The notes under the pieces are model-generated. The model was not told the origin of the DNA. It made no database searches and was given only the letters and a program-made list of their open reading frames with translations. From assembly GCF_024494655.1 (NCBI RefSeq), contig NZ_JANHDL010000002.1, forward strand, positions 62,001 to 126,000: 64,000 nt of DNA. Direction: 5' to 3'. This DNA is from Halorubrum laminariae (GTDB lineage Archaea; Halobacteriota; Halobacteria; Halobacteriales; Haloferacaceae). Positions 26,064 through 34,938 of the stretch are shown in pieces; position 1 is the first letter of the stretch; every line of letters starts with the position of its first letter. Both the position numbers and the translations under genes were made by a program.

Positions 26064-27770
26064 ATGGATATCGGACTGGTCGGCGAGGGCCCGGCGGCCG
26101 ACGCGGTCGCGGCCGCTCTCGGCGACATCGACGTGAACGTGATGCCCGTCGAGGCGGACCTGCTTGACGGGTTCGACCTCGCCGTCGTCGTCGACACCGC
26201 GGGGTCGGAGGCGTTCGCAGCCGCCAGCGACCGTCTCGACCAATGGGTCGCGGTGGAGGTCGGCGGCGTCGGCGGCGTCCCGCTCGACGCGGTCGACGCC
26301 GCGGTGACCGTCTTCGAGACGACCTGCTACGACTGCCTCCGGGCGCGCGTCGCGAGCGGCGACGCAGAGCCCGCGAACGAGACGCGCGGGACGCGCTCGG
26401 CGGTCCGGTACGCCGGGGCACTGGCCGGTCGCCGCGTCGTTCGCCTGCTCTCCGGGGACCCGGTCGCGGATACGATCGTCGAGGTAGCGAGCGGCGAGGC
26501 GGCCGACAGCGAGCGGACGCTCCTGCCCGTCCCCGGCTGCGGCTGTGGTGACGTGCCGGGCGACGCGCTCCCGCGAGACGGCGAGGGGCGGTCGCTGGCG
26601 GCCGCCCTCGACGCCGCCGAGCGCGCGGTAGATTCCCGAGCCGGTCCGATCGCGGACGTCGGCGAGCAGTCGTCGTTTCCGGTGCCGTACTACGTCGCTC
26701 GCGTCGCCGACACGACCCCGTTTTCCGACGGGCGAGCGGCCGAGTTCGGCGGCGGCGTCGCCGCCGGCTGGGACGCGGCGTTCATGAAGGCGCTCGGCGA
26801 GGGGCTGGAGCGCTACGCCGCGGGCGTCTATCGCGAGGAATCGTTCACGCGCGCCGCGGCCGCGACCGTCCCGAACCCCGTGCCGCCCGACGCGTTCGTC
26901 CGTCCCGAGAGCGCGGCGGCGTATTCCCGCGACGACCGGCTCCCGTGGGTGGCCGCTGAACACCTCGCGACGGGCGAGATCGCGAGCCTCCCCGCGGAGT
27001 TCGTCCACTTTCCGCCGCCTGAGTCGCGGTACCGGCCGGCGATCACAACCGGACTGGGGCTGGGGAACTCAGGCCCGGAGGCGGCGCTGTCGGGGCTGTA
27101 CGAGGTGATAGAGCGCGACGCGACGATGACGAGCTGGTACTCGACGGTCGATCCGCTCGGTATCGAGGTCGACGACGAGGCGTTCGCGGAGTTGGAAAAG
27201 CGCGCCCGCGCCGAGTCACTCACCGTGACGCCACTTCTCGTGACGACCGATGTCGACGTGCCCGTCGTCGCGGTTGGCGTCCACCGCGAGGGGGAGTGGC
27301 CGCGGTTCGCCGCCGGCTCGGGGGCCGACCTCGATCCGGCCGCTGCGGCGCGGAGCGCGCTGGCGGAGGCGCTCCAGAACTGGACGGAACTCCGGTCGAT
27401 GGGCGAGGCGGCCGCAGCCGATCAGGGGGCGGCGATCGGCCGACACGCCGACTTCCCGGCCGAGACGGGGGCGTTCTTCGATCCGGACGCGACCGTCCCG
27501 GCCGAGTCGCTCGGAGCGGAGACGGCGACGGGAACCGCGGAGCTGTCGGCCGTGGTCGAGCGCGTCGAGGCGGTCGGCCTCGATCCGTACGTCGCGCGGA
27601 TCACCACGCGCGATCTGGCCGCGCTCGGGTTCGAGGCGGTCCGCGTGCTCGCCCCCGGCGCGCAGCCGCTTTTCACCGGAGACCCGTTCTTCGGTGACCG
27701 CGCGAGCGACGTGCCGCGGTCGATGGGGTTCGAGCCGACTCTCGACGCGGAGTATCACCCGTTCCCCTGA
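26064..27770 (+). CDS. YcaO-family protein with N-terminal cyclodehydratase-partner-like domain
   Basis: A 568-residue protein. Residues 1-185 form a Rossmann-like domain with two Cys pairs (ETTCYDCLRA, Cys88/91; PGCGCGD, Cys159/161), a zinc-tetrad arrangement seen in the E1-like partner of azoline-forming enzymes. From about 200 lies the YcaO ATP-binding domain with GEGLERYAAG (Glu247), SGLYEVIERDA (Glu347, Glu350) and RSALAEALQ. The C-terminus ends YHPFP, recalling the Pro-rich tails of cyclodehydratase YcaOs. YcaO enzymes phosphorylate backbone amides to make azolines or thioamides. No leader peptide or dehydrogenase is recognisable nearby. Confidence 0.82.
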   Translation: MDIGLVGEGPAADAVAAALGDIDVNVMPVEADLLDGFDLAVVVDTAGSEAFAAASDRLDQWVAVEVGGVGGVPLDAVDAAVTVFETTCYDCLRARVASGDAEPANETRGTRSAVRYAGALAGRRVVRLLSGDPVADTIVEVASGEAADSERTLLPVPGCGCGDVPGDALPRDGEGRSLAAALDAAERAVDSRAGPIADVGEQSSFPVPYYVARVADTTPFSDGRAAEFGGGVAAGWDAAFMKALGEGLERYAAGVYREESFTRAAAATVPNPVPPDAFVRPESAAAYSRDDRLPWVAAEHLATGEIASLPAEFVHFPPPESRYRPAITTGLGLGNSGPEAALSGLYEVIERDATMTSWYSTVDPLGIEVDDEAFAELEKRARAESLTVTPLLVTTDVDVPVVAVGVHREGEWPRFAAGSGADLDPAAAARSALAEALQNWTELRSMGEAAAADQGAAIGRHADFPAETGAFFDPDATVPAESLGAETATGTAELSAVVERVEAVGLDPYVARITTRDLAALGFEAVRVLAPGAQPLFTGDPFFGDRASDVPRSMGFEPTLDAEYHPFP

Positions 27771-27890
27771 CGGCGACGCGGTCCCGGCGTCGTCGACCGC
27801 GACGGCGCAAAGTGCGCTGGCGGAGGCGGTTCCGGCCCCACGGATTGCCCCATCCCCCCGGTTTAAGCCGCTCGCGGTCGCTCGGCCACC

Positions 27891-28229
27891 ATGGACGTGA
27901 TTCCAGACGCGGATGTCGAGGCGACAGAGGCCGTCGAGGGTGTCTTCCTCACGCAGGGAGCGGTCGGCGAGGAAACGAGCATCCAGCGATTCGTGATCGA
28001 ACCGGGCGAGAAGGTGCCGGAGCACGACCACCCTCACGAGCAGATCGGCGTGGTTACCGAGGGGACGGCGACGTTCGTCGTCGACGGCGAGGACCTCATC
28101 GTCGAACCGGGCGACACGTACGTCATTCCGGGCGACGAACCCCACGCCGCGCTCAACCGGGGCGACGAGACCGTCGTCGGCTACGACATCTTCGCACCGC
28201 CGCGAGCGAACCCCGACTGGCAGGACTGA
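27891..28229 (+). CDS. Single-domain cupin protein
   Basis: A 112-residue beta-barrel protein. Cupin motif 1 appears as EHDHPHEQIGVVTEGTATFV, with the His and Glu metal ligands, and motif 2 as PGDTYVIPGDEPHAALN. Substrate unknown; possibilities include an isomerase, a dioxygenase or a small-molecule binder. It follows the YcaO gene on the same strand by 120 bp. Confidence 0.85.
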   Translation: MDVIPDADVEATEAVEGVFLTQGAVGEETSIQRFVIEPGEKVPEHDHPHEQIGVVTEGTATFVVDGEDLIVEPGDTYVIPGDEPHAALNRGDETVVGYDIFAPPRANPDWQD

Positions 28230-28421
28230 CTGTCTGCCGAACTCATATCCGGTGATCACCGACGGAGCCTCCCCGGTGGATCGACCCAGCGAGCGACAGA
28301 AACAGACGGGGAACTGACTATCGACGCGTCTCTGTTAGCCAGCGCGTCGCGGCGAGCGTGGGATGAGGGGCTGGACGGTCGCGGTCGGGTCGATCGAGTT
28401 ATGCTCGAATGACCCTGTTGA

Positions 28422-28446
28422 CATCCTCAGAGGAGGATATTTTTGT
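28422..28446. terminator. Short hairpin followed by T-run
   Basis: ATCCTC and GAGGAT pair across a three-base loop and are followed by ATTTTTG. The hairpin lies in the 293-bp spacer after the cupin gene, which otherwise shows no coding signal, and just before the AT-rich upstream region of the small gene at 28523. It could terminate cupin transcription; a role as a recombination scar is also possible. Confidence 0.35.
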
Positions 28447-28522
28447 CTTCCCTTGTAGTCAGTACAACGGAAACGAGAACCGGAATACAAATATCCGAAT
28501 GGCTGTAACGATGTATGTCTAA

Positions 28523-28738
28523 ATGACAGAGAGTAACAGTTCCAACCACGTTCCGAGTCAACCGGTCGTCGTTCAAGAGGACACCCATCAGAACGAGATA
28601 CCAGCCAATATTGACTCGGAACTGTATTCGACGGACAGACCAGCCAACTCGTTCCACGAATTCAAGATCGAACCCGACGATGAGCTCGTTGAAGCGCTTC
28701 GCAACAGCGGCTACACAGTGGAGTTCAGAGACCGCTAA
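28523..28738 (+). CDS. Small hypothetical protein
   Basis: A 71-residue acidic, polar protein (MTESNSSNHVPSQPVVVQED to the C-terminal LVEALRNSGYTVEFRDR). No motif, membrane segment or cysteine. GC content is lower than in the neighbours and the upstream 80 bases are AT-rich with an ATACAAATATCC box about 36 bases before the ATG. It may be a recently acquired gene. Confidence 0.5.
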   Translation: MTESNSSNHVPSQPVVVQEDTHQNEIPANIDSELYSTDRPANSFHEFKIEPDDELVEALRNSGYTVEFRDR

Positions 28739-28820
28739 CGCACCGCTTGCACTTTTCAATCGACCGGTTGTTTCACGCTATTTTGTATCTGAACAACGGG
28801 ATTTCGACAGAGACGCCCGA

Positions 28821-30029
28821 TCAAAGCGCGCAGCCAACCTCGCGGTACATGTAGTGGGTCATCACGTAGACGCCGAGGATGATCCCCGCGCCGGCCAACA
28901 CGGAGTGGACGGACAGCAGCGCGATGCCGGAAAAGAGGTTCGCGATGTTACAGCCGGCCGCAAGCCGCGAGCCGACGCCCATCAGGAGCCCGCCGACGGC
29001 GTAGTTGGGAACGCGGTTCAGCTTCGGCTTGCGGACCCGGAAGTCGCCGGAGGCGTACGCGGCGATGAACGAGCCGACGATCAACGAGGCGATCATCACC
29101 ATGTCGATGGTGAGCGAGATGTTCCCGTCGCGGAACAGCACGGAACCCCAGTAGTCGACACTCGCGACATCGAAGCCGGCGACTGACAGGAGGTACCCCG
29201 CCCAGCGCGCTTCGCTGCCAGTGATGGCCCAGTGGCCGTGCACGAAGAACCAGAGGCTCGCGACGAGCGCCATCGCCACGCCAGCCGTCCGGGCGTCCCA
29301 CGAGTCGCGCAGGCGGTCGGCGAGCGGTCGGTCGTCCTCGCGGATCCTGCGGACGTACGCGACCGTCCCGTCGGCGATTCCGCGGAGGCCGAGCGCTACC
29401 GACGAGACCACGCGCGAACCCCCGAGCGCCGCCTGCGCTCTCACGTCGGACGCGACGCCGGCACCTCCGGACGGATCGTCTGGGAGCTGACTGCGACCCT
29501 TCACGAACGCGTACGCGAGCGTGCCGAGCGCGACGGCGAGCGCGCCGGTGACCGCCGGCGGGAACGGCGACGTGAGGTACAGCGTCTGTCCCTCGAACGG
29601 GTTCAGCGTCTGGAAGTAGTACGTCTCGGCGACGGGGAACGCGAACGCGAAGAGGACGTAGCCGACGAACATGAACAGGAGGACGAGCCAGAACTGGAGG
29701 TAGCCCTGTCCCGCGCGGTACAGCGTCCCGGAGGCGCAGCCGCCAGCGAGGGTCATCCCGAGGCCGAAGACGAACCCGCCGAAAAGCGATCCGAGCCCCC
29801 ACGCGGGCGTCCAGAAGCCGCGGAAGTAGCCGAACGTGGCCTGCACGCTCCAGAACACGGTCATCACCGCGATTCCGGCGAGCAGCCCCTTCAGGACGCG
29901 GGTGTCTTTGAACGCGACGAAGTCACGAAAGGCGCTGACGAAGCAGAACCGCGCCTTCTGTAACAGCACGCCGAACGAGAGCCCAACCGCGACCGAAACG
30001 GCGACGTAAGCGACGGGCGAGAGCAGCAT
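28821..30029 (-). CDS. YeeE/YedE-type sulfur-compound transporter
   Basis: A 402-residue membrane protein with about ten hydrophobic segments and two sulfur-transport repeats. Diagnostic motifs are GMTLAGGCASGTLYRAGQG in the first half and GVGSRLAAGCNIANLFSGIA in the second, each with the conserved pore-lining Cys. Relatives import thiosulfate. The ATG at 30029 gives MLLSPVAYVAVSV, the first membrane helix. It is divergent from the propeller/rhodanese operon with 156 bp between, which suggests a shared regulatory region and a common sulfur role. Confidence 0.9.
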   Translation of the reverse strand: MLLSPVAYVAVSVAVGLSFGVLLQKARFCFVSAFRDFVAFKDTRVLKGLLAGIAVMTVFWSVQATFGYFRGFWTPAWGLGSLFGGFVFGLGMTLAGGCASGTLYRAGQGYLQFWLVLLFMFVGYVLFAFAFPVAETYYFQTLNPFEGQTLYLTSPFPPAVTGALAVALGTLAYAFVKGRSQLPDDPSGGAGVASDVRAQAALGGSRVVSSVALGLRGIADGTVAYVRRIREDDRPLADRLRDSWDARTAGVAMALVASLWFFVHGHWAITGSEARWAGYLLSVAGFDVASVDYWGSVLFRDGNISLTIDMVMIASLIVGSFIAAYASGDFRVRKPKLNRVPNYAVGGLLMGVGSRLAAGCNIANLFSGIALLSVHSVLAGAGIILGVYVMTHYMYREVGCAL

Positions 30030-30185
30030 TATCAGAACACACCGGTTCCGCACGTAAAGCGACGCTGGACACGGTGAATCCACCCTCGGATCGCTATTTG
30101 CGGCAACAATATCTGGTTTTCGTCACACGTGGCAACGAAAGGGGCGGTCGGGGGTGCTTTACGCACACACGGCGTACATGCCGGT

Positions 30186-31553
30186 ATGAGCGACGACTGC
30201 GGATGCGGAGCCGCCGATTCGACCGCCGACTCGGCCGCCCGGTCCTCGACGGATTCGGGGTCGGCTCCGCGTCCCTCGAAGGGAAGCGATCTGGCCAACG
30301 ACGAACGGACGAATCCGTTCGCCGACGGCGTCGACCGCCGCCGCCTGCTCCAGACGACCGGTACGGTCGGCGCGGCGACCGCCCTCGCCGGCTGTTCCGG
30401 GAGCGGCGGAGGTGGCGACGAGCCGTCTCCGACGATGTTCGTGTTCAACAACGGCGACCGAACGTTGAGCGTCGTCGACGCGGCAAGCGACGAGCTGATC
30501 ACCACCACGTTCCTTGGCACGACCGCCTCCTTCCCGGCAAACCAGTACTCGACGAGCATCGACGACGAACACGATGTGCTCTGGCTGAACGTCTCCGGCG
30601 GCGTGCGCGCGTTCAACCAGCGCACGCTGGAGGAGCTCGCGTTCGTCGAGACGGGCTACGGCCCGAACTATCCGAACGTGACGCCCGACGGCAACCACCT
30701 GCTTATCGCCTCCGGCGGCACGACGGGGATGGACCCCGAGGGCGACGCGGCACACGCGATGTTTCGCGTCGACGCCGACCGCGACAGCGACACCTTCGGC
30801 GAGGTGACAGCCGAGAACGAGACCGGCTACGTCGGCCCCTGCGACATGACGCTCGGTCCGAACGGCGACTACGCGTTCGTCGTCGATGTCGCCGACGAGG
30901 CGATCCGCGTGCTGAGCGTCGACCCGTTCGAGACGGTGACGCGGGTCGACGCGGGCGACCCGGTCACCGAGGGGAACGTCCTCCCCTTTATGTGCACCGC
31001 GTCGTTCGACGGGGAACTCCTCCTCGTCGAGAACGGAGAGGGAACGCTCGGGAGCGACCCCGAGGTGCCCCGCGAGGGCTCCGAGAGCGTCTGGGACATC
31101 TCCGATCCGGAGAACCCAGAGGAGATCGCGAAGATCACCCGCGACGACGGGCTACCCGGCGCGCCGATCACGAGCGAGATCGCGCCCGACAACACGGCGG
31201 CGTACCTGTTCATTCCGGGCGAGGGCGTCGGCGTGATCGACTTGGAGGCGAACGAGTACGAGACGACGATCGATGTCGGCGGGAGCAGCATCGCCGGGGC
31301 GTGGGGGCCGAACCGTGAGAAGCTGTACGTCCCCGTTCAGGACGCCAACCAACTCGCGGTGATCGACCACGAGCGCCGCGAGGTCGTCGCGACCGTCGAG
31401 ACCGGACAGGCTCCCACCGGGGTGGCCGCCGGAACCGTTCGACCAGAGGGCGACGCGCTGGCGAGCATCCAAGCGTCGCTCGCCTCGCTCGGCATCACGT
31501 TCGGCGACATGGAGGCGACCTACTGCATGGACGACCACTGCTACTGCGGATAA
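30186..31553 (+). CDS. Tat-exported lipoprotein beta-propeller
   Basis: A 455-residue protein. The N-terminus carries CGCG (Cys5, Cys7) and a 45-residue polar region, then a Tat signal at residues 51-70 (RRRLLQTTGT, lipobox LAGC with Cys70). The mature part is a YVTN-like propeller (FVFNNGDRTLSVVDAASDEL, TPDGNHLLIASGG, GPNGDYAFVVDVADEAIRVL). The C-terminus ends TYCMDDHCYCG with Cys447, Cys452 and Cys454, suitable for metal or persulfide binding. The stop is directly followed by the next ATG. The exact role is unknown. Confidence 0.83.
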   Translation: MSDDCGCGAADSTADSAARSSTDSGSAPRPSKGSDLANDERTNPFADGVDRRRLLQTTGTVGAATALAGCSGSGGGGDEPSPTMFVFNNGDRTLSVVDAASDELITTTFLGTTASFPANQYSTSIDDEHDVLWLNVSGGVRAFNQRTLEELAFVETGYGPNYPNVTPDGNHLLIASGGTTGMDPEGDAAHAMFRVDADRDSDTFGEVTAENETGYVGPCDMTLGPNGDYAFVVDVADEAIRVLSVDPFETVTRVDAGDPVTEGNVLPFMCTASFDGELLLVENGEGTLGSDPEVPREGSESVWDISDPENPEEIAKITRDDGLPGAPITSEIAPDNTAAYLFIPGEGVGVIDLEANEYETTIDVGGSSIAGAWGPNREKLYVPVQDANQLAVIDHERREVVATVETGQAPTGVAAGTVRPEGDALASIQASLASLGITFGDMEATYCMDDHCYCG

Positions 31554-32657
31554 ATGACCAGAGACACCGATCCCGCAGACGACGACAAGACATCTGCAGA
31601 TACCGACACTGCACCCGCTGACGCCGACACCACCCGACGCAGGCTCCTGCAGGCCGCGGCGGGCGCGACGGTCGCCGGGGCGGCGAGCACGGCCGGCTGC
31701 CTCGGCGTCACCACGCCGGCGAACGTCGCCGCGCAGTACGAAGTGTCTGGGAACGTCGCCCACTTTGTCGGTCCCGGGTGGCTGGCCGACAACCGCGAGA
31801 GCGCGGTCGTCCTCGACGCCAGACCCGCGGAGCGCTTCCGGGTAGAACGGATCTACGGCTCTCGGCGGGTTCCGTTCGACGCGATCACGAGCCGGGTCTC
31901 GACCGACGACGGCGAGGTCCCTGATATCGACGCGATCGCGGCCGCGTTCGGCGATATTGGTGTCTCGCCCGACGACGACGTGCTCGTCTACGGCGCGAGC
32001 GTCGGGTCGCGGGTGACCCGCACCGCGTTCGCGCTCGCCGCCGTGGGGCACGCCGGCGACATCCGGGTTCTCAACGGCGGGCTCTCCGGCTGGAACGGAC
32101 GTCTCGGAACCGGATCCCGGAGCGCGCCGACCCCGACCGACTACGAGCCGGACCCGGCGACCGAGACGTGGGTCACCCGCGACTGGCTCGCGGAGCGCGT
32201 CGGGACGTTCAACGGTGACGGGCCGGGGCTCGTCGACACGCGGGTACCGGAGGCGTATCTCGGCTCGCCCGGCTCCGACGCGCTGGACCCGGACCACGAC
32301 CGCCACGGGCACCTCCCGGGCGCGCTCAACGTCCATTGGGTCGGAAACGTTGCCGGCAATCGCATGACGGAACCCGGGCGGCTGGTCCAGCTCTACGAGG
32401 TCGACGCGGAGATCGACAGGTCCGATACCGTCGTCGTGTACGGCGACGAGAACGTCAACCCCACCTCGACGTGGCTCACGCTCCGAGCGATCGGCTTCGA
32501 GGACGTGCGGCTGTACGACGGCGGCTTCGGCGAGTGGGCGAACGTCGACGGTGACCGCGGCCGCTACCCGGTCGAGACCGCGACGAGCGTCGTGATCGAG
32601 ACGGAGGGGAGCGTCGGCGGCGACGACAGCAGCGGCGACTTCTCCTGTACCGGATGA
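31554..32657 (+). CDS. Tat-exported lipoprotein, tandem rhodanese-like, active-site cysteine missing
   Basis: A 367-residue protein with a Tat signal (RRRLLQAAAGATVAGA) and lipobox TAGC at Cys49. Two rhodanese domains follow: the first with VVLDARPAERFRVERIYGS and DDVLVYGASVGSRVTRT, the second with GLVDTRVPEAYL and GHLPGALNVHW. The catalytic loop, normally YCG-type in the second domain, reads VVVYGDENVNPTSTW, so the nucleophilic Cys is absent. The only other Cys is near the end (DFSCTG). It may bind rather than transfer sulfur. It overlaps the next gene (ATGA). Confidence 0.83.
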   Translation: MTRDTDPADDDKTSADTDTAPADADTTRRRLLQAAAGATVAGAASTAGCLGVTTPANVAAQYEVSGNVAHFVGPGWLADNRESAVVLDARPAERFRVERIYGSRRVPFDAITSRVSTDDGEVPDIDAIAAAFGDIGVSPDDDVLVYGASVGSRVTRTAFALAAVGHAGDIRVLNGGLSGWNGRLGTGSRSAPTPTDYEPDPATETWVTRDWLAERVGTFNGDGPGLVDTRVPEAYLGSPGSDALDPDHDRHGHLPGALNVHWVGNVAGNRMTEPGRLVQLYEVDAEIDRSDTVVVYGDENVNPTSTWLTLRAIGFEDVRLYDGGFGEWANVDGDRGRYPVETATSVVIETEGSVGGDDSSGDFSCTG

Positions 32658-33712
32658 GCGACGGCCCGACGATCGCTGGCGGCGGCTGCGGTGACGACGC
32701 GGCTCCCGCCGCCGCCGACCGTATCGCGGCCGTGGCCTGCGAGGGCGCGGACGCGCTCGCGCTGTTCGCGATCGACACCGGCGAGCGGGTCGGTACCGTG
32801 CCGGTCGGTAGCCACCCGGTCCACGCGACCGTTGCCGCCGGGCGGACGGTCGTCGCCACCATGGGCGAACGCGCCGTCACCGCGGTCGGTCCGGCCGGCG
32901 AGGTGACCCGGATCGAGACGGGCGTGCTCGGGCCGTCGCACTTCGCGATCGCCGAGGGACTGCTCTTCGTCTCCTGTTCGGCCGGCGACGCGCTCGCCGC
33001 GATCGATCCCGTCGACCTGACGCTCGTCGGGCGCGTCGCCGTCGGCGGCGAGCCCCACGAGATCGCCGTCGGCCCGGCTGGAGAACGGCTCTACGCCGGC
33101 AGCCGCCGCGACGGCGTCGTCGATGTCGTGGACGCCGCGGCCCGCGACCGAATCGCGTCCGTCGACGTCGGCGGGAACGCTCGCGTTCAGGGCGTGGCGC
33201 TCTCGCCGGACGGGAGCCGCGGGTACGCGGTCGACCAGCGCGGAGCGCGGATCGTCGGCTTCGATCCGGCGAGCGTCGGGGCCGCCGAGGGCGATCCCGA
33301 CCGTGAGTCGGCCTCCGACGCGGTCGTCGGTTCGGCCGGCGTCGGCGGCGACCCATACGACCTCGTCGCGACCGACGACCGCGTGCTCGTCCCCGGACGC
33401 GAAGACGGGACAGTCCACGAGTTCGGTCCCGACCTCGAACCGCTCGCGGTTCACGAGGAATTCTCCAGACCGGTCGACGCGTTTCGGATCGGCGGCGACT
33501 GGTGGGTGCTCGACGGGGCCGCGTCCGCGGTTCGATCGCTCGACGGCGACGCGGTCGAGACGCCGGCACCGGGGCTCGTTGCGACCCGCGTCGGCGACCG
33601 GCTGCTCGTCTCCCACTACGACGACGACCTGGTCTCGCTCGTCGACGTAGAGGCCGGGCCCGTCTGGACCGCCGAGTCGCCGGCGTACCCGTTCGGCTCG
33701 GTCGTGGTCTGA
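32654..33712 (+). CDS. Cytosolic YVTN-like beta-propeller protein
   Basis: A 352-residue protein of repeated four-stranded blades (ALALFAIDTGERVGTVPVGS, GDALAAIDPVDLTLVGRVAV, GVVDVVDAAARDRIASVDVG, LSPDGSRGYAVDQRG). No signal peptide; the N-terminus MSDGPTIAGGGCGDD has a single Cys-Gly. It starts inside the stop of the rhodanese gene and is therefore co-transcribed. Ligand or partner unknown. It may be the cytoplasmic counterpart of the exported propeller. Confidence 0.8.
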   Translation: MSDGPTIAGGGCGDDAAPAAADRIAAVACEGADALALFAIDTGERVGTVPVGSHPVHATVAAGRTVVATMGERAVTAVGPAGEVTRIETGVLGPSHFAIAEGLLFVSCSAGDALAAIDPVDLTLVGRVAVGGEPHEIAVGPAGERLYAGSRRDGVVDVVDAAARDRIASVDVGGNARVQGVALSPDGSRGYAVDQRGARIVGFDPASVGAAEGDPDRESASDAVVGSAGVGGDPYDLVATDDRVLVPGREDGTVHEFGPDLEPLAVHEEFSRPVDAFRIGGDWWVLDGAASAVRSLDGDAVETPAPGLVATRVGDRLLVSHYDDDLVSLVDVEAGPVWTAESPAYPFGSVVV

Positions 33713-33801
33713 CTCCCTACGGTGAAATCGGGAGCGTCACAGACGACGGGGAACGCTGCCGATGTCCGGGGAACGAACAGCACGTGGGTCGTGGCTCGGG
33801 T

Positions 33802-34185
33802 ATGAAGGTGGCGTACGTCTTCGCGACGGCCGGACAGACCATCGACTACGTGCTCGGCGACATGATCCTCCCGCAGTTGGAGGCTGGCACTCACGGTGCC
33901 GACGTCGTCGGTATGTTCTTCTTCCACGACAACACCTACGCGCTCCGAGAGGACGATCCGCTGGGACAACGGCTCGCGGACGTGGCGGCCGAGCGGGAGA
34001 TACTCCTCATGCTGTGCGACCAGTGTGCGACACGGCGGGGACTCGCGGAGTTCGATCACACCGACGAGCACGGACGCGACCACTACGAGCCGACGAACAC
34101 GGTGCCGGGCGCGACAGTCGGCTGCTTCCCGGACCTGTACGAGGCGCTCGGAGAGGTCGGCGTCGATCAGGTCATCACACTGTGA
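33802..34185 (+). CDS. DsrE-family sulfur-carrier-like protein
   Basis: A 127-residue protein with the DsrE/TusD fold pattern: MKVAYVFATAGQTIDYVLGD, DVVGMFFFHDNTYAL, and the cysteine-bearing ILLMLCDQCATRRGL (CxxC), ending EALGEVGVDQVITL. DsrE-like proteins carry persulfide sulfur or bind sulfur compounds. It lies 89 bp after the second propeller gene on the same strand, which makes it the likely cytosolic sulfur acceptor of this module. The ATG at 33802 is the first plausible start. Confidence 0.82.
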   Translation: MKVAYVFATAGQTIDYVLGDMILPQLEAGTHGADVVGMFFFHDNTYALREDDPLGQRLADVAAEREILLMLCDQCATRRGLAEFDHTDEHGRDHYEPTNTVPGATVGCFPDLYEALGEVGVDQVITL

Positions 34186-34218
34186 GGCAACACGTCGACA
34201 CGGCCCGCGGCGTCGAGC

Positions 34219-34830
34219 TCAGATTTCGAAGTCTGGAGTGTCGAACGCTCCCTCATCTGCCTCGATGTCGTACCCGTCGATCGCGGCGAGCGCGATGTCG
34301 AGCGTCGTCTCGGCGTCCCAGCGACCCGTGTTGATCGCGAGGTCGTAGATGGATCGGTCCGACAGATCGATGCCGTAGTACGACTTGTAGCGCGTCTCCT
34401 CTATCACCTCTCGGACCTGCATCTCGGAGGTCATCTCTTCGCGGCTCGCAGTTCGGTCAGCCCGAACCTCGTCGGGCGCGTCGAGCCAGATCCGAACGTC
34501 GGCGCGATTGCCAGCGATCCAGCCGGCGAGCCGCGATTCGAGCACGAACGGCTTGCTCGAGGCTCCCCACTTCTCGGCGATCGTCCGAAGCCGCCGATCG
34601 AGTGCGCGGTCGATCTCCTCGGATTCGCCGGTCTTCGCGATCAGTTGTGAGAGACTCATGTCGCGCTCGGCCGCGATCTCGCGGAACAGTTCCCCGCCGG
34701 AGACGTACCCACAGCCGAGCGCCGCCGAAATCCCCTCGACGAGAGTTGTCGCCCCGCAGCCGGGCGGCCCGGAGACGGTGACGAACAGGTTTCCATCGAT
34801 CTCACGGTCCACCGCGGGAGTTCCACTCAT
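34219..34830 (-). CDS. Cytidylate-kinase-like P-loop protein with altered Walker A
   Basis: A 203-residue protein of the cytidylate/adenylate kinase fold: LFVTVSGPPGCGATTLVEG, YVSGGELFREIAAERDMSLS, DRRLRTIAEK, LAGWIAGNRADVRIWLDAPD and DRTASREEM. In the Walker A loop the invariant Lys (GPPGxGK) is Ala27, which I confirmed in the DNA. The rest of the fold is intact. It may be a degenerate kinase or use another residue. It is convergent with the sulfur module and followed by purU on the same strand. Confidence 0.75.
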   Translation of the reverse strand: MSGTPAVDREIDGNLFVTVSGPPGCGATTLVEGISAALGCGYVSGGELFREIAAERDMSLSQLIAKTGESEEIDRALDRRLRTIAEKWGASSKPFVLESRLAGWIAGNRADVRIWLDAPDEVRADRTASREEMTSEMQVREVIEETRYKSYYGIDLSDRSIYDLAINTGRWDAETTLDIALAAIDGYDIEADEGAFDTPDFEI

Positions 34831-34938
34831 ACACGCGCCGAGACGACAGGCGGGCGGATAAACCGGGCGGTTCACGCAGTGGGAAGTGACGGTACGAGTC
34901 ACCCAGCAGGCAGCGGACCACCGACGCGGCCGGCGTCG

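Noticed and set aside
30186..33712. Reading the two propellers as nitrous-oxide or nitrite reductase subunits
   Set aside because: The copper and heme ligand patterns of NosZ or NirS are absent; only generic YVTN-like blades are seen.
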